Positions 26,194 to 34,923 of a DNA stretch of 64,000 nucleotides are shown piece by piece (the stretch's first letter is position 1; the number at the start of each line of letters is the position of its first letter). This stretch comes from Acidovorax carolinensis (GTDB taxonomy: Bacteria; Pseudomonadota; Gammaproteobacteria; Burkholderiales; Burkholderiaceae_C): the NCBI RefSeq assembly GCF_002157145.1, contig NZ_CP021361.1, positions 3,624,501 through 3,688,500 of the forward strand. The letters are read 5' to 3'. The notes under the pieces were generated by a model. That model saw only the letters and a list, made by a program, of their open reading frames with translations, was not told where the DNA came from and did not search any database. The position numbers and the translations under genes are program-made.

Positions 26194-27987
26194 TCAATCG
26201 AGCGGCGGCGTCGCCGCAATCACCTCGTCCAGCGTGGTCAGCCCTTCGGCCACCCGCAGAGCGCCGGCCAGGCGCAAGGGGCGCATGCCGTCGGCCACCG
26301 CCTGGCGGCGCAGCACCTCGATCGAAGGCGCCTGGGTGATCTTGTCCTTGAGCGCCTCGCTCACCGTCAGCAGCTCGTAAAGCCCCATGCGCCCCAGAAA
26401 GCCCCCCATGCGGCAGTCCACGCAGCCCACGGGCTTGTAGGGCTGGTAGGCGCCCGTGATCTTCCAGGGCTTGACCACCTCGACCAGCGCCTCGGGGGTG
26501 GCCAACGTATCGGGCTGCTTGCACTGTTTGCACAGCGTGCGCACCAGCCGCTGGGCCAGCACGCCCAGCAGCGTGGCGTTGATCAGGTAGGACGGCACGC
26601 CCAGCTCCATCATGCGGGTGATGGCCGAGGGTGCATCGTTGGTGTGCAGCGTCGAGAACACCAGGTGGCCCGTCAGCGCCGCCTGGATAGCCATCTCGGC
26701 GGTTTCCAGATCGCGGATTTCGCCCACCATGATGATGTCCGGGTCCTGGCGCATCAGGGCGCGCAGGCCTTCGGCGAAGTTGAAGTCGAGCTGCGGCTGC
26801 ACCTGCGTCTGGTTGAAGCTGGGCTCGATCATTTCGATCGGGTCTTCCACGGTGCTCACGTTCACCTCTTCGGTGGCCACGCGCTTCAAGGTGGCGTACA
26901 GCGTGGTGGTCTTGCCCGAGCCGGTGGGCCCGGTCACCAGGATGATGCCGTGCGGGCGCTTGACGAGCTGCTCCCAGCGCTGCGCGTCGTGCGGTGCGAA
27001 GCCCAGCGCGTCGAGGTCCTTGACGGTGTTGTCGGGGTCAAAAATCCGCATCACCATCTTCTCGCCAAACGCCGTGGGCAGCGTGGACAGGCGCATTTCC
27101 ACCTCGTCGCCGCGCTGGTTGCGGGTCTTGATGCGGCCGTCCTGCGGGCGGCGCTTTTCCACCACGTCGATGCGGCCCAGCAGCTTGATGCGCGACACCA
27201 TGGCGTTGTGCACGCCCATGGGCATCTGGTAGACCGGGTGCAGCACGCCATCGATGCGAAAGCGGATCACGCCCTGCTCGCGGCGCGGCTCCAGGTGGAT
27301 GTCGCTGGCGCGCTGATCAAACGCGTATTGCCACAGCCAGTCCACCACCTTCACGACGCCCTGGTCGTTGGCATCGAGCTGCTTGTTGCTTTGGCCCAGC
27401 TCCACCAGCTGCTCAAAGCTGCTGCCCCCCGAGTTGCCGCCCGCCTTCTGCGCCGCCCGCACCGATTTGGCCAGCGCAAAAAACTCGGCCGTGAAGCGGT
27501 GAATATCCTGCGGGTTGGCCACCACCCGGCGCACCGTGCGGCGCGACTGGCGCTCCACCTCGGCCACCCAGTCGTCGATGAAGGGCTCGGCCGTGGCCAC
27601 CACCACCTCCTTGGCCGTCACCTGCACCGGCAGCACCTTGTGCCGCTCGGCATACGAGGCGCTCATGGTGTCGGCCACGCGGCCCACGTCCACCTTGAGC
27701 GGATCGATGCGCAGGTAGTGCAGCCCGGCGCGCTGGGCCAGGTATTCGGTCAGCGATTCAATATCGAGCGGCTTGCCATCGCTGGCGCGCGCCATGGCGA
27801 CGCTGGCCAGCCGCACCAGCGGATGCTGCGAGCTTTCGGCCTGCGAGCAGCGGGCGATGGTGCGGTGCGCCTCTTGCGGCGAGATCACGCCATCGGAGCG
27901 CAGCCAGCCCACCATGCTGCGCCAGTCCAGCGGACCCGCATGGGCCGCAGGCGCAGCGGGCGCGGGGAATTCGGTGAAGGTTTTCAT
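26194..27987 (-). CDS. GspE/PulE-family secretion/pilus ATPase
   Basis: 597 residues. The N-terminal MshEN/GspE-N-like part (AQRAGLHYLRIDPLKVD) is followed by the hexameric ATPase: Walker A GPTGSGKTTTLYATL, Asp box VEDPIEMIEP, Walker B LRQDPDIIMVGEIRD-like stretch with His box GHLVFSTLHTNDAPSAI, and a zinc-binding pair CKQCKQ and CVDCRMGG. Such ATPases drive type II secretion or type IV pilus assembly in the cytoplasm. No other pilus or secretion genes are adjacent, so it is an orphan here, as is common for PilB/GspE homologues in betaproteobacteria. Confidence 0.93.
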   Translation of the reverse strand: MKTFTEFPAPAAPAAHAGPLDWRSMVGWLRSDGVISPQEAHRTIARCSQAESSQHPLVRLASVAMARASDGKPLDIESLTEYLAQRAGLHYLRIDPLKVDVGRVADTMSASYAERHKVLPVQVTAKEVVVATAEPFIDDWVAEVERQSRRTVRRVVANPQDIHRFTAEFFALAKSVRAAQKAGGNSGGSSFEQLVELGQSNKQLDANDQGVVKVVDWLWQYAFDQRASDIHLEPRREQGVIRFRIDGVLHPVYQMPMGVHNAMVSRIKLLGRIDVVEKRRPQDGRIKTRNQRGDEVEMRLSTLPTAFGEKMVMRIFDPDNTVKDLDALGFAPHDAQRWEQLVKRPHGIILVTGPTGSGKTTTLYATLKRVATEEVNVSTVEDPIEMIEPSFNQTQVQPQLDFNFAEGLRALMRQDPDIIMVGEIRDLETAEMAIQAALTGHLVFSTLHTNDAPSAITRMMELGVPSYLINATLLGVLAQRLVRTLCKQCKQPDTLATPEALVEVVKPWKITGAYQPYKPVGCVDCRMGGFLGRMGLYELLTVSEALKDKITQAPSIEVLRRQAVADGMRPLRLAGALRVAEGLTTLDEVIAATPPLD

Positions 27988-28034
27988 CAGGGGCTTCGGT
28001 GTTCAGTTCAATGGCGAGGCGGAGCGGCGGACGG

Positions 28035-28799
28035 TCAGCCCGCCACGGGTTTGAACACGCGCAGCCATTTGGCCGAAGGGATGTCCCAGCGCGCCTGGAT
28101 GGCCTCGGCCCGCGCGGCCAGCTCGGTGCGCTTGGGCCGGCTGGGCGTGCGCTGCGCCAGCACCACGGTGTTGCCCTCGCGGGTGGGCTTGAAGGCCCAC
28201 AGGGCGTCTTCGCCAAAGGCGCTGGCCATGCTCTTGAGGCTGCGCTCGAAGCTCGACGCCCGGCCAAACAGGTTCACGGTCATGCAGCCGTCCTCGGTCA
28301 GCAACGCGCGGCAGTCGGCATAAAAAGCGGGGCTGTCTAGCACCGGCGCCGCGGCTTCGTGGTCGTACAGATCGACCGCCAGGGCGTCCACGGTGCCCAG
28401 CCACATCGGGTTGCGGATTTCCTCGGCCGCATCGGCCAGCACCACGCGCAGCTTGGAGCCATCGGGCGGCAGCTTGAACCACTGGCGGCACACCGCCAGC
28501 ACCTGCGGGTTGAGCTCGATGGCGGTGGTGCACAGGCGCAGTTTCTTGTGGCAAAACTTGGTGATGGCCCCGGCCCCCAGCCCCAACTGCATGGCGTGGC
28601 GCTTGGTGACACTGGCGGGCTCAACAAACAGCAGCCAGGCCATCATGCGCTGCACATACTGCAACTCGATCTCGAACGGCTCGGCCACGCGCATGGAGCC
28701 CTGGATCCAGGGCGTGCCCAGGTGCAGGTGGCGCACCTCGCCATCGTCAGAGACGCTCACTTCGGGCAGTTCAACTTCGGTCTTTTTATTGCGGGCCAT
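28035..28799 (-). CDS. Spermidine synthase-like methyltransferase-fold protein
   Basis: 254 residues. The aminopropyltransferase Rossmann fold is visible: MQLGLGAGAITKFC (SAM-type loop), AIELNPQVLAVCRQWF with the acidic residue at the end of beta-2, LADAAEEI and VDALAVDLYDHEAAAP. Relatives are annotated as spermidine synthase or fused MFS/spermidine synthase without the MFS part; true polyamine synthesis is unproven. The start codon abuts the stop of the DNA glycosylase gene (TGAATG), so the two are translationally linked. Confidence 0.85.
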   Translation of the reverse strand: MARNKKTEVELPEVSVSDDGEVRHLHLGTPWIQGSMRVAEPFEIELQYVQRMMAWLLFVEPASVTKRHAMQLGLGAGAITKFCHKKLRLCTTAIELNPQVLAVCRQWFKLPPDGSKLRVVLADAAEEIRNPMWLGTVDALAVDLYDHEAAAPVLDSPAFYADCRALLTEDGCMTVNLFGRASSFERSLKSMASAFGEDALWAFKPTREGNTVVLAQRTPSRPKRTELAARAEAIQARWDIPSAKWLRVFKPVAG

Positions 28800-29375
28800 T
28801 CACACCAATCCATGCCGGGCCAGCAGTTCGGCCCAGGCGTTCAATTTACGTTCAAAACTCCACGACGCGTTGGCTGGGCTGGTGGAAGGCAGGCGGTGCA
28901 CCGCCACCCCCAGCAACGCCGTGCTGCGCGCATGCTTGAAGCTTTCCCCGCCATTGTGGGCGATGGCCGCCAGCCGGGGACAGCGCGCGCGCAGGCTGGC
29001 GAAGTCGTTGACCTGCGCATTGCGGATGCGGGTGTCCAGGCTGCCCACCCGCTCACAGCTGGCGTACACGTCCCACAGGCCCAGCCCGCGCGCCAGCAGC
29101 CAGTCGCAGCGCTCGCCATAGTGCGCTGCGCCGGGCAGCGGGTGCTGCGGCCAGAGCGCCTGCAGGATGCGCCAGAAATGGTTTTGCGGGTGCGCATAGT
29201 ATTGCCCCGCCCGCAGCGAGGCCGCGCCCGGAAAGCTGCCCAGCACCAGCACCACCGTGCGTTCGGACACCACGGGCGCCAGCCCCGTCAGGCGCTCGCC
29301 GCCGGGCGACGAGAGCGGTCTGGGCACATCGCGGGGTCGGGTGGCGCGGCCTGATGCCGCCTTGTTTTCCTTCAT
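28800..29375 (-). CDS. DNA-deoxyinosine/uracil glycosylase (UDG superfamily)
   Basis: 191 residues from the ATG at 29375. The motif LGSFPGAASLRAGQYYAHPQNHFWRIL is characteristic of the hypoxanthine/deoxyinosine-type DNA glycosylases of the UDG superfamily, followed by LGLWDVYASCERVGSLD and the C-terminal RLPSTSPANASWS loop. It removes deaminated bases from DNA in the cytoplasm. Leading gene of a pair with the spermidine-synthase-like gene; a family A repeat lies 39 bp upstream of the start and may be in its leader. Confidence 0.9.
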   Translation of the reverse strand: MKENKAASGRATRPRDVPRPLSSPGGERLTGLAPVVSERTVVLVLGSFPGAASLRAGQYYAHPQNHFWRILQALWPQHPLPGAAHYGERCDWLLARGLGLWDVYASCERVGSLDTRIRNAQVNDFASLRARCPRLAAIAHNGGESFKHARSTALLGVAVHRLPSTSPANASWSFERKLNAWAELLARHGLV

Positions 29376-29413
29376 GGTCCGATTCTGGCCTGAATCCCGA
29401 CATGCGGCCTTTT

Positions 29414-29469
29414 CACTATCAAATAAATAGCTGTCAGCGCTTATCTGAAAAGCGCCAGAGGCCAAAAAT
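29414..29469 (+). repeat. Palindromic repeat family A, copy 4 (intergenic)
   Basis: Near-consensus: AAATAGCTGTCAGCGCTTAT, then CTGA and AAAGCGCCAGAGGCCAAAAA. It lies between the tatD stop (29473) and the glycosylase start, both on the minus strand. Confidence 0.8.
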
Positions 29470-29472
29470 ACC

Positions 29473-30387
29473 TCAAGCTTCCTGCACCAGCCCGGCCAGG
29501 CGCGGCAGCGCCGCACAGGCGTTGGCGGTGGTGCTGCGGGCCAATGCCTCCAGCGGCAGACCGCGCAGGCCCGCCACTACCGCGGCGATGCGCGGCAGCT
29601 CGGCCGGGGCGTTGCGCCCCTGGGGTTGTCCGGCGGCCCGCTGCCCGGCCGTGGTGTAAAGCCAGTGCGGCGGGATGTCGGGCGCGTCGGTTTCCAGCAC
29701 CAGGGCCGATTCGGGCAACTCGGCCGCCAGCCGGCGCAATTGCAGTGCCCGGTCATAAGTCACCGCGCCGCCAAACCCCAGCTTGAAACCCAGCGCGATG
29801 AACGCCTGCGCCTGCTGCAGGCTGCCGTTGAAGGCATGGGCAATGCCGCCCGGCACGGCAATGTCGCGCAGGCCCTTGAGCAGCCTGTCCGCCGAGCGGC
29901 GCACATGCAGGATCACCGGCAAGTCAAACCGGCGCGCCAGTTGCAGCTGGGCACGGTAAAACTGCTCCTGCCGCGCGGGATCGCGCCCATCGACTGAACC
30001 ATACCCCCACGCTCCCTCACTGCGTGTGGTCGCTGCCTCCCCAGGGGGCCGCTTTTGGCCTTGAGGCGGCCCGCCGGCAAAAGAATCAAGCCCGATTTCG
30101 CCGACGGCCACCAGGCGCGGGTCGTGGCGGTGCTGCTCCAGCGCCTGGGCCAGCAGCGCCAGGTCGGCATCGGCCGCCCGCGCGGTGTACAGCGGGTGAA
30201 TGCCCAGGGCGTAGCTGTCGCCATGGCGGTGCGCCAGCTGGCGCACGGCGTCCCAGTTGGCGCGCTCCACCGCCGGAATCACGCAGTGCGCCACGCCCGC
30301 GGCAGCGGCCTGCTGGCGCACGGCCTCGCGGTCGGCGGCGAACTCGGCGGCGTCCAGGTGGCAATGCGTATCGATCCAGGAAGACAT
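29473..30387 (-). CDS. TatD-family hydrolase with repeat-derived insertion
   Basis: 304 residues from the ATG at 30387 (MSSWIDTHCHLDAAEF). Metal-binding and catalytic signatures: DTHCHLD, VGEIGLD, PVILHVRRSADRLL, GGIAHAFNGSLQQA and LVLETDAPDIPP. It is a metal-dependent 3'-5' DNase/deacylase-type enzyme. Directly after the GEIGLD motif there is an extra Pro/Gly-rich stretch of about 27 residues (about 105-131, including GGPPQGQKRPPGEAATTR) before DPARQEQFY resumes. The DNA of this stretch has the look of a dispersed GC-rich repeat (29995-30075) and keeps the frame. Whether the insert disturbs the active site is unknown. Confidence 0.9.
   Translation of the reverse strand: MSSWIDTHCHLDAAEFAADREAVRQQAAAAGVAHCVIPAVERANWDAVRQLAHRHGDSYALGIHPLYTARAADADLALLAQALEQHRHDPRLVAVGEIGLDSFAGGPPQGQKRPPGEAATTRSEGAWGYGSVDGRDPARQEQFYRAQLQLARRFDLPVILHVRRSADRLLKGLRDIAVPGGIAHAFNGSLQQAQAFIALGFKLGFGGAVTYDRALQLRRLAAELPESALVLETDAPDIPPHWLYTTAGQRAAGQPQGRNAPAELPRIAAVVAGLRGLPLEALARSTTANACAALPRLAGLVQEA
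29995..30075. repeat. GC-rich dispersed-repeat-like insertion within tatD
   Basis: About 80 bp beginning ACCATACCCCCACGCTCCCT and ending TTGGCCTTGAGGCGGCCC, with GCCGC...GCGGC self-complementarity. It interrupts a conserved TatD region in frame. I recognise similar CCCCACGCTCCCTCACTGCG sequences from Comamonadaceae intergenic regions, from memory only. Confidence 0.5.
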
Positions 30388-30614
30388 GCCGACATGATGC
30401 CCGACCAGCGCGCACCTGGCAGCGGCCCGGCAGCGGCCCGGCCACACAGCGGTCTGCATCAACCGGCGATCCGTGCTACTGTCAAACCCGTGCGCCACGC
30501 TCCGGCGCGACATTCCGTTTCCTCACCCCCGCGTGCCTGCAAAGGCGCGGCGCCCACAGCCCCCAAGGCGTGCGCACGGGCCGGGAAATGGCCATGGAAC
30601 CAGAAGGTGACAGC

Positions 30615-31535
30615 ATGCCCCGGCCCGCCCTCTACAGCAGTTCCCGCCCCACCCGGCGCCCGGCAGAACCGGTGGCCGCAGTGGCCAGCGCGCCGCAGCC
30701 GTCACCACCGCTGGCACCGCCCGCCGAGGCATCCGCAACCACTGTCGCCCCGCGCAACCACCTGCGCGCCCTGTGGGCCACCGTGGTGCTGCTCACCGCG
30801 CTGCTGCTGGCCAGCGTGTGGCTGCACCCGGGCACCACGCCCCGCCGCATCACGCAGGACGACATCGACGCTGCCGTGCTGCGCACCCTGGAGACCACCA
30901 CCTTTCCATCGCCCGCCACAGCGGCAGTGGAGGCCGTGGCGCCCTCGGTGGTGCGTGTGGCGAGCTACACGCGCAGCAAGAACGGCAAGAAAGAGCTCGA
31001 GCGCGGCATTGGCACGGGCGTGGTGATTGTGGATTCGGGAATCATCCTCACCAACCTGCATGTGGTGCAGGGCGCCAGCCGCATCACCGTCACTTTTCAC
31101 GATGGGCTGGAAACCACCGCCAGCATCACCGGTGTCCAGCCCGAAAACGACCTGGCCGTACTGCAGGCCCACAAGGTGCCCGACGACCTGGCCGCCGCGC
31201 CGCTGCGCTCCACCCAAGACCTGCGGGCGGGCGACCAGGTGGTGGCCATCGGTTTTCCGTTCGGCATCGGGCCATCGGCGTCGGCGGGCGTGGTGTCGGG
31301 CCTGGACCGTGAATTCGATCCGCCCGAAGGCACCCGTCCGCTCACCAACCTGATCCAGTTCGACGCGGCCGCCAACCCCGGCAATTCGGGCGGCCCGCTG
31401 GTCACCATGGACGGCGAGGTGGTGGGCATCGTCACCGCCATCCTCAACCCCACCGAGGCCCGCACCTTCATCGGCATCGGCTTTGCCGTGCCCATTGAAA
31501 ACGCCGCTGCAGCCGTGGGCATGCCGCCGTTCTAG
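30615..31535 (+). CDS. S1C-family trypsin-like serine protease (membrane-anchored, HtrA/Do-like without PDZ)
   Basis: 306 residues from the ATG at 30615, chosen for AAGGTG upstream; in-frame ATGs at 30588 and 30594 are alternatives. After a Pro/Ala-rich cytoplasmic leader, one transmembrane helix (ALWATVVLLTALLLASVWL, about residues 53-71) anchors the protein. The protease domain has the complete triad: NLHVV (His), ENDLAVL (Asp) and PGNSGGPLV (Ser). It ends right after the domain (VPIENAAAAVGM), so no PDZ is present. It probably acts in periplasmic protein quality control. It precedes the MoxR gene by 26 bp. Confidence 0.9.
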   Translation: MPRPALYSSSRPTRRPAEPVAAVASAPQPSPPLAPPAEASATTVAPRNHLRALWATVVLLTALLLASVWLHPGTTPRRITQDDIDAAVLRTLETTTFPSPATAAVEAVAPSVVRVASYTRSKNGKKELERGIGTGVVIVDSGIILTNLHVVQGASRITVTFHDGLETTASITGVQPENDLAVLQAHKVPDDLAAAPLRSTQDLRAGDQVVAIGFPFGIGPSASAGVVSGLDREFDPPEGTRPLTNLIQFDAAANPGNSGGPLVTMDGEVVGIVTAILNPTEARTFIGIGFAVPIENAAAAVGMPPF

Positions 31536-31561
31536 TTTCCACCCGTTTGTGCAAGGACGCC

Positions 31562-32623
31562 ATGACACCCACCGCCACGCCCCCGGCCTACGGCCCCCAC
31601 GCCCATATCGCCGCATCCACCGCCACGCTGATGGAACAGGTGCTCTACGAAGTCAAACGCGTCGTGGTCGGCCAAGACCGCTTTCTGGAGCGCGTGATGG
31701 TCGCCATGCTGGCCCAGGGCCATCTGCTGGTCGAAGGCGTGCCCGGCCTGGCCAAGACACTTACCGTCAAGACGCTGGCCAGCACCATCCAGGGCAGCTT
31801 CAAGCGCATCCAGTTCACGCCCGATCTGGTGCCCGCCGACCTGGTGGGCACGCGCATGTACAACCAGAAGACGGGCGAGTTCAGCACCACGCTGGGCCCG
31901 GTGTTCACCCACCTGCTGCTGGCCGACGAAATCAACCGCGCGCCCGCCAAGGTGCAAAGCGCCCTGCTGGAGGTGATGCAGGAGCGCCAGGTCACTATTG
32001 CCGGCGAAACCCACAAGGTGCCCGAGCCCTTTCTGGTGATGGCCACGCAGAACCCCATCGAGACCGAAGGTACCTACGCCCTGCCCGAGGCGCAGGTGGA
32101 CCGCTTCATGATGAAGGTGCTGCTCGACTACCCCACCGAGGAAGAAGAGTTCGTGATTGCCCAGCGCGCGCTCGATGCGCCCGTGCAGGTACTGCCCGTG
32201 GCCACCACGGCACAGCTGTCGGCCTTACAGGCCGAGTGCCGCGCCGTGTATGTGGACCCGTCGCTGCTGCAATATGCGGTGAAGCTGGTGGCAGCCACAC
32301 GGGCGCCCGCGCAGCACGGCATCCCGGATATTGCGCCGTTCATTGCCTGTGGCGCCAGCCCGCGCGCCACCATCTGCCTGGCCGAAGGCGCCCAGGCCCT
32401 GGCCATGCTGCGCGGGCGCGCCTACGTGCTGCCCGAGGACATGACCGACCTGGCGCCCGATGTGCTGCGCCACCGGCTGTCGCTGTCGTACGAGGCGCTG
32501 TCGGACGGGCTCGATGCCGATGCGCTGATTGCCCGCATCATGGCCAAGATACAGGCGCCTGCACGGCCTTTGCACCACGTGCAAAACAGCTTGAGCCCTC
32601 GCCATGAGCAAAAAGCCGCCTGA
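31562..32623 (+). CDS. MoxR-family AAA+ ATPase
   Basis: 353 residues from the ATG at 31562, with CAAGGAC upstream. Walker A GVPGLAKT (about residue 60), Walker B LLLADEINRAPAKVQSALLEVMQE, sensor 1 VMATQNPIETEGTYALPEAQ and arginine-finger region DRFMMKVLLDYP are all intact. MoxR ATPases act as chaperones that insert cofactors or activate VWA proteins. The next two genes (DUF58, VWA) are its usual partners, and the DUF58 start overlaps its end by 20 bp. Confidence 0.95.
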   Translation: MTPTATPPAYGPHAHIAASTATLMEQVLYEVKRVVVGQDRFLERVMVAMLAQGHLLVEGVPGLAKTLTVKTLASTIQGSFKRIQFTPDLVPADLVGTRMYNQKTGEFSTTLGPVFTHLLLADEINRAPAKVQSALLEVMQERQVTIAGETHKVPEPFLVMATQNPIETEGTYALPEAQVDRFMMKVLLDYPTEEEEFVIAQRALDAPVQVLPVATTAQLSALQAECRAVYVDPSLLQYAVKLVAATRAPAQHGIPDIAPFIACGASPRATICLAEGAQALAMLRGRAYVLPEDMTDLAPDVLRHRLSLSYEALSDGLDADALIARIMAKIQAPARPLHHVQNSLSPRHEQKAA

Positions 32624-33617
32624 AACCACCCCCGGGCAGCCTCCACCCAGCTTGCCCGGCCAGGCCGACCGCCTGCTGCGGCAGCTGGAGTGGCATGTCA
32701 TCCGGCGGCTCGACGGTCTGCTGCAGGGCGACTACCGCACCCTGGTGCGCGGCAGCGGGCTGGACCTGGCCGACCTGCGCGAATACCAGCCCCACGACGA
32801 TGTGCGCCACATCGACTGGAATGTGACGGCGCGCCTGAACGCGCCCCATGTGCGCGTGTTCACCGAAGACCGCGAAATGTCGGCCTGGTTCCTGCTGGAC
32901 CTCAGCCCCTCCATCCACTTTGGCCCGCAGGGCCACGCCAAGCGCGACATCCTCACCGGCTTTGTGGCCGTGCTGGCGCGCCTGCTCACGCGCCACGGCA
33001 ACCGCGTGGGCGCCATGCTGTATGGCGCAGGCGGCACAACAGATGCAGAGGGCGGCGGCGCGCGCGCGATCGATGCCGTGCTGCCCCCGCGCAGCAGCCG
33101 CGCGCAGGTGCTGCACCTGGTGCACCGGTTGCTGCAGCAGGGCATCGTCAAGTCCGCCGGCGGCACGCAGCTAGGCTTGCTGCTGCAGGCCGGGCTGGGC
33201 GGCATTCGCCGGCGCTCCACGGTGTTCGTGGTGTCGGACTTCATCAGCGCGCCCGGCTGGGAAAAGCCGCTGGCCCAGCTGGCGCAACGCCACGACGTGG
33301 TGACCGTGCGCCTGTTCGACCCGCTCGAACTGGAGTTGCCCGACCTGGGCCTGGTGCTGTTGCGCGACGCCGAAACCGGCGAACAACTGCAGGTCGACAC
33401 GCACGACAAGGCCTTCCGCCAGCGCTTTGCCCGCCTGGCCGCCGAGCGCGAGGCCACCCTGCGCACCGGCCTGGCCGCGGCGGGCGCCGACACGCTGGAG
33501 TTGCGCACCGATGACGACCTGATCGACGCCCTGTTGCGGTTCATGGACCTGCGCCAGCGCCGGGCCGGCCCGCGGCTGAGCGCTTTCAAACCCAGCCCCC
33601 GCACCGCCGCCGTTTAG
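32604..33617 (+). CDS. DUF58 domain-containing protein
   Basis: 337 residues. The family signature GDYRTLVRGSGLDLADLREYQPHDDVRHIDWNVTAR-like segment (read in parts: LREYQPHDDVR, IDWNVTARL) and the VWA-like part (FLLDLSPSIHFG, VFVVSDFISAPGW) are clear. DUF58 proteins are found with MoxR ATPases and VWA proteins and are thought to be their membrane-associated partner. The start lies within the end of the MoxR gene, indicating translational coupling. Confidence 0.93.
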   Translation: MSKKPPETTPGQPPPSLPGQADRLLRQLEWHVIRRLDGLLQGDYRTLVRGSGLDLADLREYQPHDDVRHIDWNVTARLNAPHVRVFTEDREMSAWFLLDLSPSIHFGPQGHAKRDILTGFVAVLARLLTRHGNRVGAMLYGAGGTTDAEGGGARAIDAVLPPRSSRAQVLHLVHRLLQQGIVKSAGGTQLGLLLQAGLGGIRRRSTVFVVSDFISAPGWEKPLAQLAQRHDVVTVRLFDPLELELPDLGLVLLRDAETGEQLQVDTHDKAFRQRFARLAAEREATLRTGLAAAGADTLELRTDDDLIDALLRFMDLRQRRAGPRLSAFKPSPRTAAV

Positions 33618-33656
33618 GCCGCTGACTGACATCGACAAACCCAAGGACACCCGACC

Positions 33657-34700
33657 ATGGTTTTTCTCTGGCCCACCCTGCTCTGGCTGCTGCTGGCGGT
33701 GCCGCTGCTGGTGGCGCTGTATGCCTGGCTGCTGCACCGGCGCAAGCAGCAGGCGCTGAACTACCCCAGCCTCGGGCTGGTGCGCGCGGCGCTCGGCCCC
33801 GGCCAGCGCCTGCGCCGCCATATCCCGCCCGCGCTCTTTCTGCTGGCGCTGGTGGCCCTGCTGCTGGCGGCGGCGCGCCCGCTGGCCGTCATCACGCTGC
33901 CCTCGGAGCAGCAGACCATCATGCTGGCCATGGATGTATCGGGCAGCATGCGCGCCGCCGACGTGGAGCCCGACCGCATCACCGCCGCGCAAAACGCCGC
34001 CAAGGCCTTCATCGCCGAGCTGCCGCGCCATGTGCGCGTGGGCATCGTGGCGTTTGCGGGCAGCGCCCAGCTGGCGCAACTGCCCACCCAGAGCCATGAA
34101 GACCTGATCAAGGCCATCGACAGCTTTCAGCTGCAGCGCGGCACGGCCACGGGAAACGGCATCATGCTGGCGCTGGCCACGCTGTTCCCCGACGCGGGTA
34201 TCGACATTGCGGCGCTGGGCGGGCGCCAGGCCATGCGGCCGAGCTCACTCGACGAGGTCACCAGGCAGGACCCAGCCAAGACCTTCACGCCCGTAGCCCC
34301 GGGCTCCTACAACTCGGCCGCCATCATCATGCTGACCGACGGCCAGCGCACCACCGGGGTGGACCCGCTCGAAGCCGCCCAATGGGCCGCCGACCGGGGC
34401 GTGCGCGTGTACACCGTGGGCGTGGGCACGGTGCAGGGCGAAACCATCGGTTTTGAGGGCTGGTCGATGCGCGTGCGGCTCGATGAAGAAACCCTCAAGG
34501 CCGTGGCCTTGCGCACCCAGGCCGAATATTTCCACGCCGCCACGGCCGCCGACCTGAAGAAGGTTTATGAAACCCTGAGTTCGCGCCTCACGGTGGAAAA
34601 GCGAGAAACCGAAATCTCGGCCCTGCTGGCGCTGGTGGGTGCAGCGCTGGCGGTGCTGGCCGCCGGGCTGTCGGTGTGGTGGTTTGGGCGGGTGATGTAG
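33657..34700 (+). CDS. VWA domain-containing membrane protein (BatA-like)
   Basis: 347 residues. Two N-terminal hydrophobic helices (LLWLLLAVPLLVALYAWLL, ALFLLALVALLLAAARPL), then a von Willebrand A domain with an intact MIDAS motif DVSGSM (about residue 97), threonine/aspartate motif IIMLTDGQRTTG, and a C-terminal helix (ALVGAALAVLAAGLSVWWFG). Third gene of the moxR-DUF58-vwa set. It likely assembles a metal-dependent complex on the periplasmic or cytoplasmic face, controlled by MoxR. Confidence 0.93.
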   Translation: MVFLWPTLLWLLLAVPLLVALYAWLLHRRKQQALNYPSLGLVRAALGPGQRLRRHIPPALFLLALVALLLAAARPLAVITLPSEQQTIMLAMDVSGSMRAADVEPDRITAAQNAAKAFIAELPRHVRVGIVAFAGSAQLAQLPTQSHEDLIKAIDSFQLQRGTATGNGIMLALATLFPDAGIDIAALGGRQAMRPSSLDEVTRQDPAKTFTPVAPGSYNSAAIIMLTDGQRTTGVDPLEAAQWAADRGVRVYTVGVGTVQGETIGFEGWSMRVRLDEETLKAVALRTQAEYFHAATAADLKKVYETLSSRLTVEKRETEISALLALVGAALAVLAAGLSVWWFGRVM

Positions 34701-34710
34701 TCATCATCAC

Positions 34711-34762
34711 TATCAAAAAAGTAGCTGCTACCGCTTACCACATAAGCACTAGAGACCAAAAT
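34711..34762 (+). repeat. Palindromic repeat family A, copy 5 (intergenic)
   Basis: TATCAAAAAAGTAGCTGCTA followed by CCGCTTACCACATAAGC and ACTAGAGACCAAAAT, ten bases after the VWA stop. Slightly diverged from consensus. Confidence 0.75.
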
Positions 34763-34776
34763 CACCTGATTAGCGA

Positions 34777-34890
34777 CATACCTCAGATAACTTGCCCCCA
34801 TCCGTTCGGGCTGAGCCTGTGGAAGCCAGGGCACTGCTTTGGCACGGCCCTTCGACAAGCTCAGGGCGAACGGGGTTGGTCTGAGGTATG
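34777..34890. repeat. 114-bp nested inverted repeat (REP pair/MITE-like)
   Basis: Outer ends CATACCTCAGA (34777-34787) and TCTGAGGTATG (34880-34890) are a perfect 11-bp inverted repeat. Inside, CCGTTCGGGCTGAGCCTGTG (from 34802) and CTTCGACAAGCTCAGGGCGA (from 34850) form a second arm pair of the widespread CTTCGACAAGCTCAG REP type. It lies between convergent genes and could terminate both. Confidence 0.75.
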
Positions 34891-34923
34891 CACCCAATCA
34901 GGCAAAAACACCAAAAGTCTCTA

